This document shows positions 23,542 to 34,971 of a DNA stretch of 64,000 nt, piece by piece. Every line of letters begins with the position of its first letter. The first letter of the stretch is position 1. The position numbers and the translations under genes were made by a program. The stretch lies in NCBI GenBank assembly GCA_026874595.1, contig CM049322.1, positions 48,089,340 to 48,153,339 of the forward strand, given 5' to 3'. The notes beneath the pieces are model-generated. The model ran no database searches. It had not been told where the DNA came from and was given only the letters and a program-made list of their open reading frames with translations. The stretch comes from Sipunculus nudus (Eukaryota; Annelida; Sipuncula; Golfingiida; Sipunculidae).

Positions 23542-26500
23542 GTAAGGCAGTCCATTTTCTATCTCTATCCTGGCATCAATGTACACACATATATATTCGT
23601 ACATGCTTGAATGTTTGAAAATCTCTTAGCGCCTATATGTTTTCATTAATTACTTTAAAAAAATCACTTGTTCATTTCGTATATGCTTATATGCATCGAA
23701 TTGACAAAAAAGGCGTTTACACGCATAGGGTTTCCATGAACAGGGGGTTTCCCAGCAAAACTATCAAATGACATCACTCGGACACCTTTTAACAGGAGGG
23801 GGGCACTTGATCCGTAGACGCTCTTAACTACCCAACACTTCTGCTAGTTCACGTATATACAAGTACGTATAAACGCAAATATAGGTTTTTACGCAATTTT
23901 TACGCACAAGCGCATTTGCGCTCACATATGTTGTAAACAATGTTTTATCCATTCGTGTACCGTGAATGTACGTTCAAGTGTATTATACACAGTGAAGTCC
24001 CAGTGAAGGAGAAACCTAGTGACATCCACGATCTCACGCGAACTTCATAATAAACAAACTTTTTTCCATCATACTAGTGACATCTGTTGGCAATCACTGA
24101 CACTAAATGTGTCTTCCAGTCTGCGGACATAGAAATATTGTGTATTTCGTAAAGAAAATGCTTTGAGGTTAAATTTAACGCGTTCTGCAATTAACAAATT
24201 CTGCTTTAAAAAAGATAAATCAGGAAAGTATAGTCACCATTGTACCTTTCTATGTTTATTCTCCCTTTAAAATACTTTAAAGTAAAGTCAGCTTCAAATT
24301 TTTACTGAAAACAGTAATGGATGTGACGAGACAGGTGCCCTGTTTATCTATATGCTTTGTTTAGTTGTTAGTTTTCATCTCTCTGGTATCATGATCGGGT
24401 AACATGTTTTTTTTTTCAGGGCCAGTGCAGATTTATAAGTTGATGGTAAACCTTGTTAATGTAGTTAATGAAGGTAATGTTGTTAATGTGTCAATGAAGT
24501 TAATGTTGTAATGTAGTTAATGTATATATTACTGTTAATGTAGTTAATGTTGTTTTTTTTTTCTCTTCAGCTCCCATCTCTGGTGCCCTTGCCAACAAGT
24601 TCGGCTGCCGGGCGTTAACTATCGCCGGAAGTATCGTGGCTTTCTGCGGTTTCCTTGCGAGCACCTTTTCACCAAACGTCGACGTTCTCATCGTGACGTA
24701 CGGCGTCATTGGAGGTACGGTGTAGTGTCGGGGTAGAACTTGGCTTAATGTAACTGGCCTATCCTATCCGTTCATTATTTTACAATTGGAGACCAGTTTA
24801 GTTTTGTTAGAAATAAGACACATGCCCCTTCAAAATATTTAATTCTCGCTAAATTATTTCAATATTAATACAACAAACACCAACACACCCGTGACAAGTG
24901 AACATTTTTTTCCACAGGGCACAGTTATAATAGGTCTAAAGATAATATATGGATTAATAAGCAATATATAAGTTATTTAAAACCCTACTAAACACAAAGT
25001 TTATTAATAAAATCAACTTGTGTTTTTTGTTTCTCTGGGAACCTATGAAAGGCATAAGGCCTTGTTCCGAGTAACAAACTGAGCGGCTTTCTGCCGACAG
25101 ATAGCTCTGCGATATAGTCCCTTCGGAAAAAAAATTTGAAATATCTCTGGATTTATGGAGAAGTAAGGAAAACGTTCCCTCTCAGGACACAATTTGCATC
25201 ACTCCCGACAGTTCAAGACCCAAAAACCTGCATATCCACATAGGAGTTCCGTAGCAAAATTCCAATGCAAACAATTATAGCGCTTGATTTTTGTCCTTAA
25301 GGACCCATTTCGTTCCCCTTGAGCTTTTAAACATGAAATCTCAATAAGATCTAAAAAATATGTATATATCAAGATATGTAATATTTATCATTTGTTTACG
25401 TTCTTCCTCATTCAATAGACCGTCATTACAATACAGTAGAATCTCATTTAACCAAAAAGTCTAGAGGACAACATATATGAATAACGAATTGTTTTATCTT
25501 GAACACTTAACATGAATCCCATTCCACTATTACGTATACCCCACTAACATAACCACTGCTATTAGTACCAGAAGCAGTCGTATTTGCGATGTTTTTATGT
25601 ATATTAATAACGGGAGATAATCTCTTTAAGGTATCGGGTTTGGGCTGATGTACCTCCCAGCCATCGTGATCGTGAACTTCTACTTTGAGAAGATGCGCGC
25701 CTTCGCCACAGGGATCGCTGTATGTGGTTCCGGTCTCGGTACGTTGATATTCGCCCCGCTGTCCAGATTCCTACTCCAGAAGTACAGCTGGAAAGGAGGT
25801 AACTTGATCATGGCCGGCATCGTATTGAACGGCATTCCACTGGGCGGGTTGTTTAGACCGTTAATGGCGGCCGTCCCCAAAAAGAAGAAGCCAAAACCGG
25901 GAAGACCGGAAACGGAAATGGAAGTAAAGGTACCAAAAAGTATAATTATGCAGAAAATACTTGCCGACAGAGAGCGACAAAGAACGATATCAACTGGTTC
26001 CCTGGACGGGACCATTATCACCACAGATAATCAGCTTCTTACTGACCCCGAAGAGATTAGGAGGACAAAAGAGCGCTTGCTTTCCAGCGCATATTCTGAC
26101 CTAAAAGGGCATACAGGGGGTTCGGTTCCCACCATTGTGGTCACTGATAGTGATAATAAACAGAATAATGCAAATACCAAAGACTCAGAGAAAAAGCTGA
26201 TGGTAGAAGGCACAGGAAGTGACGCCGATATGAAATCCAACGGAAGCGGAAACGTCAGTTTCTCTCCCCTTCCGATACCCAACCGCCAGGTGTCGCGACT
26301 GCGCTCTGAAGAGCTGCCGGGACATTTACGTAAACGCACCGTATCGATCGGATCGGCTAAAAGCCAAGAGCTGACTCAAGATGAACTGATGCGGAAAAGC
26401 ATGGAAAATCTGCGTAAGGAAGTGTCCCGTCCACTTGTTAGGAAAGATATATTCTACAGCGGAAGTATCGCGACATTAAACGAGTACAAGTCCGCAAGTG

Positions 26501-27113
26501 ACATACATTCGTACATCCGCAGTACCACTAGTCTACCGCCTGACGCCGTCAGCGGAGGGCGCTGTGCTCCGTTCTGCAACGGACTTCTTCAGCTCTTTGA
26601 CTTCCGGGTTTTAAAAAATCCCGCTTTCCTTATGGTGGGGATTGCCAGCTTCTTGGCCATGATGGGTGAGTTCTGCTTAACATTGTTTTTGTCTGCTGAG
26701 CGCCTTGACCCATGGGTCACTTGTATTTAAGCATCATATCAAGCTGTTCCTTAAAATTAATCATAACCTCTTTATGACTTGTTATTGAGCATTACGTAGA
26801 CCACTTTCCCTCATTTCATGTTTTCAATTTTTATTGTGAACAAGAGAAATCTTACCGACTATTAAATTATTAAAGTGTTTTACATGTCAGATTACACCTT
26901 TACTCAAACTGAACATTTTAATGGACAATACCCCCCCCCCCCCCTCCCTAAAAAAAGAGATAACAGGAAATGTTTCTCAGAGTACAGAATCGTTAACAAT
27001 GCAAATGACGTCACACAGACTGGGCACAGTTTTGCACAATATTGGTTCTGTGACGTGACAATTATTACATAGATTCCGTCCTTGCAGTCATTGTTGTAAT
27101 ATTGCTATATATT

Positions 27114-27150
<37 letters not shown>

Positions 27151-30100
27151 CAATAAATACACTACATACATTTAACAGACATAATGTGTTTACAAATACA
27201 CTACATACATTAAACAGACATAATGTGTTTCCATCTGTAGGTTTCTTCACCCCGTACGTGTTCACGTCACAGGCAGCAGCATCAAAAGGAGGCGACTTCG
27301 AGGCCTTCCCTCTTGTCAGTATTATGGGTAAGAAACATATCATTATTTAACCAAAGTTCGTCATCTTCAATTAGAATCCAATACTTCTATCAGATACCAT
27401 AACTAAACATCAGATACCATGACTAAACACCAGATACCATAACTAAACATCAGCCACTATAACTAATCAAAAAGCGCGATATCAACACTAAATATCAGAG
27501 GTTTTTTTCAGATATCATACTGTTTAAACATTGCTGGACTGACCTAGGGACTCCTCGGTTCACTTATACCCTGGCTTGATTTTCAAGCATATAATATACG
27601 CACATACACATATACACCGACCGACACATGGGTTTTAACACAGTAACAAAATCAGAAGACTTCTCGCCAATAAGCATATACGCATATCACATGTTTTTGT
27701 CCCTATTTTTTCTGGACGAAAACGCCTCCATTATGCAATGCTGGCATAACTAAGTACTATGTACATATGCAGAATTCATTCAGGTGTCAGACTATGTGAT
27801 ATGGGAAACACATGATTATTCTGGCGTCATCCAGGCTCTGTGTACCGCACCTGCGGGTCCTGGGTGTGTAATATTCCCCATTGCTGGGTCATAAAACCGA
27901 GGAACCCCCGAAAGAGGCACTTCTTTCAAGTTTATAAATAAAAAAAAAATAAAAATCACGTGCCATGACTCTGCCGGCATCAGCTTTATATTGAAATACC
28001 CACAGAGAGTCGTGTTCCGTCTTGGCCAATTGTATATTACCTCAAGTTAGACACAGCACCGCAGGCGCGTTGTAAGTGCAGGTAACCTGAGGTATTTCAA
28101 GGCCTTTTAAAGTATCATATAGTGTGCACATGTTGGAGGCCCCAGGAAAGTGTTTTCTGCCCAGTGTTTCGCATCAGGTTATACATACAACTTAAGCTGA
28201 ACTCATGCATTTTTATTTTGGTTCGAAGTGAACTCGTTTCCACGTAAAATCACAGGTTCTAAAACTGGTCACAGATGTCGCTACATGTCAAGCATTTTCA
28301 CATAAACATACGGACAATCGTCAATCCCCTCCAATATTAATCAAAAGAAAAGGGCAAAAACTGCCAATGTTTTCATTTATTACATTTCCCCTATCACATA
28401 CCTGCTATAAATAAAGTACCCCAAAATATTTTTTGCTTAAAATTCTTTGTCGCCCTGCACTTTTCACTGCCCTATCAAATGTTAGAAAATGGATTGACCT
28501 GACCTGGCCTTGAAATTTGTCATTGTTACCTTTATATTTTCACGTTGTCAGACTGAATGACTCTGTGTTTTAGGTACCGCCAATGTGTTTGGCCGTATCC
28601 TGGCCGGGTGGTTGTCAGACAGACCCTGGGCGGACAGCGTCTTCATCCACAACTGGGCCCTCATCGTTGCCGGGGGAATCACGTGCTGCGTGCCGCTGTT
28701 GCCTAGCTACCCATTCTTTGTCTTGTATAGTGTCCTCTATGGCTTGTGTACAGGTATTTTTCATTTTTTTCATTATCCCGTTTAAACTATTTAAATATTT
28801 AAACATGAAAAACTATATTACATATGTTATTACTTCAAACCTGATTGAAAAATTGAATCAGTAAGGCAAAAAAAAAATTAAATAAATTAAAGGTATGGTT
28901 CTCAGGCACCGCCCGCGTAAATTTTAAACCCCCTCATCAAAAAGTTTTATTTTTATTTTCAATAGAAACTTACCAAGTTTGAGCTTCACCATTCAGAAAT
29001 TTCTTTCAAGAAGATAAAATCATACAATTTTGATAATAAAAGTTCCTTTGTAATGTGGTGGTTTTACTTGTTGATCAAAACAAATCTGTTATTATCATGC
29101 TTTTCCCTTATTATTTGACATTTTAATCGAAACATACAAAAAATTAAAAACAAAACATCCGCCGCCCACATTGCTTTTTCAAATAAGTGCCTGAGAACTA
29201 AACTTTATTTTTTTTGCCTAAGACCTCGACTATAAGAAGTCACAGATGTTGTCACATGCTGAATATAAGAATATGAGACGTCCTAATAAAAACCACTTTC
29301 GAAACAACAAAATATTGTTGCTACTACTGTTCTTTTAACGACTGATAACAATATGGATGATCACAATGCAATCACTATTAACTGTGGTCGCAGTAGTAGT
29401 TGCAATTCAGATATCTGAAAATCATTTATAATAATGTTGTTTCATGTTAATGATGGAAAATAATGACGGACAATGATGATAATAGACATTGATGACGACA
29501 GTGTTGATGATGGACAATGATGGCGGATTAAATTGCGACATTGATGATAATGGACAATGATGACGACAATGATTATGCTGACAACGATGAATACAGTGAT
29601 GAGGTTGGCCGTTCATGGCGACGTTAATGTTGACACTGATGATGTGAAACAATGATGATGACAATCTTGATGATGGACAACTATGACGACAGTGTTGATG
29701 ATAAACAATATTGACAACAGTAATGATAGATGATGATGATAATAATGATGGTGGACAATGATCACGACAATGTTTATAATGCACAATGATTACGACAATA
29801 GTGATTATGGCAATGATGACTACAGTGGTGATGATGACCAATGATTCCGACATTAACGATGATATTGATGAAGTGTAGAATGATGATACAGTCTTTTTGA
29901 TGGACAGTGATAACGACAAAGATGATGATGTTGATGATGGACAATGAATACGACCAAGTTGGTGATGGACAATGATGACAACCGTGGGTATAGACTATAA
30001 TGATGGAAAATGATAATATGGACAGTGATGACGACAATGATGATGGACAGTACTGACGACATTGATGATGGAAAATGATGATGATGATGATGATGATGCT

Positions 30101-33100
30101 GCTGAACAATGATGACGACCATTTTGATTATGGACAATGACAACATTAGTGATTATAGACTATGATGATGATAATGATGATGATGATGATGATGATAACA
30201 TGATTACGACAATGGTGATGGACAGTGATGACGATATTGATAGTGGACAATGATTACGACAATAATGATGTACAATGATGACGACATTGATAATGGACAA
30301 TGATTACGACAATGTTGATGGACAGTGATGACGACTTTGATAATGGACAATGATGATGAGCAACGATGATGGGGACCGATGATGATGGAAAATCACGACG
30401 CCCATGATGATGATAAAGCCAATGATTACGAAAAGAAATGCAGAATAGCGCTATCGTTATTTCATTATTTATGACGATTCCTATTGGCCAATGATGCCTG
30501 TTTATTGTTAATGACTACCATATCATGTTTTTGTAGCTGCGTACATTTCCCTGCGGTCTATAGTGCTGGTCGACTTGCTGGGATTAGAGACACTGACCAG
30601 CTCCTTCGGGTTGCTGCTCCTGTTTCAGGGGTTGGCAAGTCTTCTTGGCACTCCGATAGCAGGTACCACCGCACGCCGACAGAGGGCGCGGTTAACAGTA
30701 TGCACAACTAACTGTGTGCCACCAGTCCCCCTTTTATATTCTTATCGTTCTTGCATGGGGTCGTTTATGGACAACAGGAGATATAATATTATTTAATTTG
30801 CAGATTAACGGCTTTAACCAGAACTGACGACGCATGTGCATGAGCCATGCATTTACTGACCGTTTGCGTTTGCAGGACACATTCAGCGGATACCGTAATG
30901 ACGTCATGTACAGTAATCCTCTCCTGTGCATACTTCCCTGCTTGGGGTCATTACTTGCCTGACAAGACTAGAATGAGAGATGGGTCATTTTTAAGTCCTT
31001 GTCCGTGAAGGTCTAGGTGACACACTTTATAATATATTGAATGAACTGTAATCATATAAATGATTATTCGAGGATTTTCCAATTTTTAATTTGGGAAATT
31101 CCTTCCATTTCCTCAGCAATATCCCCTGCATGCTTACGGTTACTATAGAGCTCATATTTAAAATTAACATCCATTTTTATGAATTTGATCTCGTCATAAG
31201 AAGTGGTCTTTAATAATTCGATTCAGATATGCCCATTAAGTTCATACCTCGTCAATAGTACAATTCATTATTGCTATATGCATATACCCATGTTATTTTG
31301 TGGTTTTGGATTTCGTTATTAGTGAACTAACTTCAAGACCTTACTGACTTGGCTTTAAAGTGACTCATCCTTCTAAGTTAACTAATATTTGCCTCCTAAT
31401 TTTACTTTGATACAGGTATGAAATACTACCACTCGGTTCCCACCTTATATATAACACCCGAACCATATCAGATAATTATTATAGCTGGGGAACGGATTTA
31501 CTGATGCGTGGCGGATTGCCCTTCCTGGCTTATTCCTCTCTGAAATGCCCTTGTCACGTGGTGATCACTTTGGTCCCGTGCTATGTCTGCATGTCACGTG
31601 GTGTTAGTTTTGTATTCCTGCTACTTAATGCATGCTGAAACATGATATCACTTTTTAAAGTATGTCATTCTGTTCATGCCTGCACTACAGGCTGCATGTC
31701 ACATGTTCTTATATATGTCACGTGCATGATTAAGTGTATCAATGGCCTAAACTAAACTGGTATCTGCATTTTCTCTCAATACACCTCTCTTTTGCATATT
31801 TCAATTAAATTACAATTACCATTAAGGCGACTGCTCCCTAATTTTTCATTGTGTGACAAGTTGCGCAATATTATTCGGCTGGGGTCACCGTACACATAAA
31901 AATGTTTTGAACAAGAAAAAGATCTATATTCATTACCAAGATGACTTTCAATGAAGGAAAAGGGACCGTCACAAGTCTACAAATACCTCGATTTTTTTCT
32001 TCCAGAAAAGTAAAACAATGAAAAGTATAATGATTTATTGTATGTCCCAGCAAAACAGGCATTCAAAATATTTTAAAGACCAGTCTATTAATGAACCACG
32101 TGAGGAAACAGTGAACGAAACACCAAAGCCTTGTGCAGTATAGTGAAAATTCACACACAACGGGACAAGGGCTTTTCAGAGATTGTCAAGGATTCGTTTC
32201 ACCAGGGATCATCCAGAAAATACATTTCTAATTCTGAGCCACCAGTGGTAACGCTTCTCTTCAACTGGCACAATAAAACGGGTCATACCGTGTCTAAACT
32301 CCTCGACTGGTTATCAAATTATCAGTACTTCTGATTCTAAATTATACACAAAAACAGGACAATTTTGTTTTGTTTCATTTATAAGTCTCTGTCACGGGGA
32401 TATAGACTTTTAAAATTCAACAAGGTCAGAAAATGGTTGAAGTGTTGCTTTGGTGGAACAATTCCTGAGGGATTACAGCAAAATACTGTTTGAAGACGCA
32501 TGGACAGTTCACCAGCATAACATGGAGTACCTCTTAAACCGGAAACATCTCATTGCGCATGCCCGCTCCTTGTCCTTCTTCCAGCTGCTTATGTGTCACT
32601 GCGATCAATTGTACTGGTTGACCTCCTGGGCCTAGAGACTTTGACAAGTTCATTCGGGTTGTTGTTACTATTCCAAGGAATTGCTTCATTGTTGGGGACC
32701 CCTGTGGCAGGTATTGAAGACAACCAATTAAATTATATATCCTTTTAGCGACGCCTCACATTGTAATGACGTAACAGTTTGTGTGTTTTTTCCTTCCTCA
32801 ATTAAAATGACGTAAATACTTTGTGAGTCTATTCCTTCATCAATAGCAATGACGTGAACAGTTCGTGTCTATTCCTTCATCAATTGTAATTACGTAATCA
32901 GTTTGTGTGAACATTTCCTCTTCAATTGTAAAGACGGAAGCAGAGTTTGTGCCAACTATGTCGTAGGGTTTTGTATATAGGGAACTCCTATGGGTGTCAA
33001 GGGACTTAAAATCTTTGTACAAACAATTTACAAAAAATGGGCATGAATCAAATATATTTGTAATTAAAATGTGAAAACATATATGTTACTCCGGATATTC

Positions 33101-33528
33101 CATAGACTATTTAGAAGAGTATTTTAAGCCAAGAATTAAATTACATACATCTTAGATTGATTGATGTAAAAATTTTTTTTTGCATATTTTACCACTCCAA
33201 CACCAGTTTTGTTCACATACTTAAGGATATCATGATATGTGTTAAGCACCTGTTAATTGAATGTCGTTAAAGCATTACTAACGATTTTCTCAATAAATCT
33301 TATCAGAATGTTTGTTGCATCAGAGGTAATTTAGGGTCTTCTGTTTCCACAGGTATGTTCATCGATAGTGCGGGTGGAATAACGTCAGCATACCTTGCAT
33401 CCGGGGCTTTCTTTGCGGTCGCTGGGATTTTGTGTCTTCCGGTCAGATGCGTCTCCCGACGCATGGCTCAGAGTAAGCGAGATGACACAGTTTACGTCGC
33501 TGTTACCCAGAATGAAGCGGCGGTATAA
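23193..33528 (+). CDS. SLC16-type monocarboxylate transporter, complete 7-exon coding region with an alternative sixth exon
   Basis: A twelve-helix proton- or facilitated-type carrier of the major facilitator superfamily, expected in the plasma membrane. The substrate is not deducible. Coding exons: 23193-23541, 24571-24714, 25631-26665, 27241-27327, 28574-28753, 30537-30662 (or 32585-32710), 33353-33528. All introns are GT-AG and phase 1. The 2097 nt encode 698 residues. The SLC16 signature PDGGWGW is at residues 58-64, opening helix 1. The second family motif, NFYFEKMRAFATG, is at about 180-192. A lysine-rich loop of about 245 residues separates helices 6 and 7 and contains RPLVRKDIFYSGS, a stretch typical of invertebrate and MCT12/14-like members. 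The N terminus has four hexapeptide-like DLPxPx repeats. The C-terminal tail is cytosolic and short. The gene is larger than classic MCT1-4 (about 500 residues) because of the loop. The start is chosen as the first ATG after the acceptor that keeps the N terminus open; only the tiny uORF precedes it. Exact subfamily cannot be set without a tree. Confidence 0.95.
24436..24552. repeat. 'gtagttaat' minisatellite in SLC16 intron 1
   Basis: Irregular tandem variants of gtagttaatgttgttaatg run up to the acceptor polypyrimidine tract of exon 2. Confidence 0.7.
24571..24714 (+). CDS. SLC16 coding exon 2 (helices 2-3)
   Basis: 144 nt, 48 codons, phase 1 to phase 1. The peptide begins APISGALANKFGCR (the conserved post-helix-2 loop with an Arg) and ends TYGVIGG. 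Acceptor ttctcttcag, donor ggag/gtacgg. Confidence 0.93.
24715..25630 (+). other. SLC16 intron 2, nothing else seen
   Basis: AT-rich, no reading frame or repeat array recognised. Confidence 0.6.
25631..26665 (+). CDS. SLC16 coding exon 3 (helices 4-6, large cytosolic loop, start of helix 7)
   Basis: 1035 nt, 345 codons. Carries the second family motif (NFYFEKMRAFATG) and then, after ...GGLFRPL, a loop starting with a Lys cluster (KKKKPKPGRP). The loop is rich in Ser, Thr and charged residues, and is a likely phosphorylation and regulatory segment. The exon resumes hydrophobic sequence at NPAFLMVGIASFLAMMG. Confidence 0.93.
26666..27240 (+). other. SLC16 intron 3 with poly-C, (TA)n and a tandem duplication
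   Basis: Poly-C at about 26931-26944, (TA)n at 27110-27152, then two copies of an about 40-bp unit (aatacactacatacatt(t/a)aa...) at about 27156-27231 right before the acceptor. Confidence 0.8.
27241..27327 (+). CDS. SLC16 coding exon 4 (end of helix 7, start of helix 8)
   Basis: 87 nt, 29 codons. FFTPYVFTSQAAASKGGDFE then AFPLVSIMG, the usual helix 7-8 connection of SLC16 proteins. Acceptor ccatctgtag, donor tatgg/gtaaga. Confidence 0.92.
27391..27470. repeat. 20-bp tandem repeat, 4 copies, in SLC16 intron 4
   Basis: Unit cagataccataactaaacat, with the last copy diverged. Confidence 0.9.
27471..28573 (+). other. Rest of SLC16 intron 4, nothing else seen
   Basis: No open frame or array recognised. 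Confidence 0.5.
28574..28753 (+). CDS. SLC16 coding exon 5 (helices 8-10)
   Basis: 180 nt, 60 codons. NVFGRILAGWLSDR is the conserved helix-8 segment with the Arg and the Asp of the following loop. YSVLYGLCTG ends the exon. Acceptor tgtgttttag, donor tacag/gtattt. Confidence 0.93.
29430..30440. repeat. About 1 kb of cryptically simple 'gatgatggacaatgatgacgaca' repeat
   Basis: Irregular repetition of GATGAT, GGACAATGAT and GACGACAATG. The plus strand is very poor in C-runs and rich in G/A/T. It fills the 3' half of the intron before exon 6a and ends about 100 bases upstream of that exon. The minus-strand frames (97-165 codons, His/Ile/Ser-rich) are artefacts of the repeat. Confidence 0.9.
30537..30662 (+). 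CDS. SLC16 coding exon 6a (end of helix 10, helix 11), first alternative copy
   Basis: 126 nt, 42 codons, phase 1 to phase 1. The peptide begins AAYISLRSIVLVDLLG and ends LASLLGTPIAG. Acceptor gtttttgtag, donor gcag/gtacca. Exon 6b at 32585-32710 encodes the same peptide apart from three conservative changes. Either exon restores the same frame into exon 7. Including both would add an extra 42 residues containing a helix, which should break the fold. Mutually exclusive use is therefore expected. Confidence 0.9.
30663..32584 (+). other. Intron between SLC16 exons 6a and 6b
   Basis: Contains the E-box cluster and an acceptor-like tgatacag/gtatgaaa at 31414 whose reading runs only 29 codons to a stop. 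No third exon copy was found. Confidence 0.6.
31553..31726. promoter_or_regulatory. Cluster of four GTCAC(G/A)TG E-boxes between exons 6a and 6b
   Basis: gtcacgtggt at 31553 and 31593, gtcacatgtt at 31698 and gtcacgtgca at 31717. Four sites in about 175 bp in an intron is dense for a 6-8-mer. This could be an intronic enhancer or a decayed repeat. Function is inferred. Confidence 0.35.
32585..32710 (+). CDS. SLC16 coding exon 6b (helix 11), second alternative copy
   Basis: 126 nt, phase 1 to phase 1, strong acceptor tccttcttccag and donor gcag/gtattg. It differs from exon 6a at 41 of 126 bases but at only 3 of 42 residues (I to V, L to I, I to V), so almost all change is synonymous. It is intact and clearly under constraint. 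It is not a decaying duplicate. Confidence 0.9.
32757..32960. repeat. About 50-55-bp imperfect tandem repeat with TGACGTAA-like sites, in the intron after exon 6b
   Basis: Four diverged units of the form 'caattgtaatgacgtaa.cagtttgtgt...ttcctt'. tgacgta occurs at about 32767 and 32808, tgacgtg at about 32850 and tacgtaa at about 32891. These resemble CRE half-sites. Confidence 0.7.
32961..33352 (+). other. Rest of the intron before SLC16 exon 7
   Basis: Nothing recognised; ends in tctgtttccacag. Confidence 0.6.
33353..33528 (+). CDS. SLC16 coding exon 7 (helix 12 and C-terminal tail)
   Basis: 176 nt including the TAA stop at 33526-33528. Helix 12 is SAYLASGAFFAVAGILCLPV, followed by a basic stretch RCVSRRMAQSKR and a short tail ending EAAV. 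Acceptor tgtttccacag. Confidence 0.93.
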
Positions 33529-33900
33529 ACACATGGTGTTCGTGATCATGTGACGTCAGTGAACACATGAATCCAGTGACCAAGTGACGTCAGTGATCAC
33601 GTGACATTAGTGCCCTGATCTAAACTCCTTACCTACCAGCAATCATGATTATACAATTTGTGTGTGTGTGTTTTGGCATAAAATCTGTTTTAGATAAAAT
33701 AATCTGCTTAAGTTAGCCAATTCTTACCCGAGTTGCTGTAAAGCTGTAAAACCATAAAATAGTGTTAGTCGCGTGTTTAACGTTACGTCATTTATTTATT
33801 CACATTTGCCCAAGGCAAAATTACGTCAGTATCACGAGGATTTCTAGCATCTGTCATGGTTTGAAAGGTTTAGGAGATTTACAAATAAAAAGTATTCAAT
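33529..33900 (+). other. SLC16 3' UTR, with CRE-like palindromes and a poly(A) signal
   Basis: tgacgtca palindromes at 33551-33558 and 33585-33592 with nearby gtga/tcac repeats. AATAAA at 33884-33889 is the first reasonable polyadenylation signal. The 3' end is inferred. Confidence 0.45.
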
Positions 33901-34900
33901 ATGCTTGAGAATATTTGAACTCAGGGTATTAATGATATTAGCGTGACTTTTGACGTTTATATATACGAAAAATTAGGAACTATCGTTTGGAATATTGTTT
34001 CACCACCTTTATGCCACCTGTGTTTTGGGGGAATATTGTTTTTTTGGAAAGCACATTAAATATAAAGGACTGCATGAGGATCCGAACACACGACCCTGCT
34101 CATCGCAAAAGGCAATAACTCATAGTCCAGTCTAAATAAATACACCACACCTTTTACCACGGGGCATGTACATTAAATTCTTCTGCTGTGTTCGGACCCA
34201 GTCACAGGTTTTGTTAGAGATTTTAATAGCTAATTAATAGCTAAATATGAGCTTTCTTTGTCGATGCACCTTACCCGGAGAGTCAGTGTAAGATATTGCC
34301 GATAGAAGTCAGTTTTGAAAAAGGTTATAAAAACAAAGATTAAACTGCACTGACGGTTGCCAAGGCTTTGGTCACGTGCGAAAAGAAAACACCTGGCAGC
34401 AAACGGATGATCCATATAAGCACTGTGGTGCGTTGTTATTCCGTAGCCGTTTATCAGAATAATCGCTTATCCGAAATTGAAACACTGAGAAGCGAAAATT
34501 TATACATTAATTAACCTACCCTACAAAACGAAAGTTGGCGTCTCACAGAGGAAGATGTTCGATCTGTTTGGCCACACTGGTCCAGCTAGTATAGTAATTT
34601 CTAAAATCATTATCTAACGACCATTAGGTTGGCAATCGTAGTCATAGTCAAGCAGTTTTCTAATAATTTAAAAATTATACACGTGTCAGAAATGTATAAC
34701 CAAAAGACAGGTGGACAAGGAATGGCGAAACGGTATTAATTGTCCATATTTTGGATGGTTATATGTGTTTGTGGCTTTGTATATCTAACAAGTGTTAACT
34801 CTTTTTACTGACATTAGGTACAATCCTAAAAATCTTATCGTTTTTATACACGCATTGTTGTTCAGATAATTTTTAAAGTAATTTTTAATTTAATTGCATC

Positions 34901-34971
<71 letters not shown>

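Noticed and set aside
29422-30146. Minus-strand frames of 97-165 codons rich in His, Ile and Ser
   Set aside because: They lie wholly in the cryptically simple intron repeat and change frame without consequence.
31414-31505. Acceptor-like tgatacag/gtatgaaa that could be an alternative last exon of the SLC16 gene
   Set aside because: It keeps phase 1 but encodes only about 29 residues with no resemblance to helix 12 before a stop. The exon at 33353 fits the family.
34075-34150. Possible tRNA gene or tRNA-derived SINE on the minus strand
   Set aside because: A B-box-like gtgttcggatcc is present, but no cloverleaf could be drawn confidently and no SINE tail is evident. Mentioned only as a weak hint in the intergenic entry.
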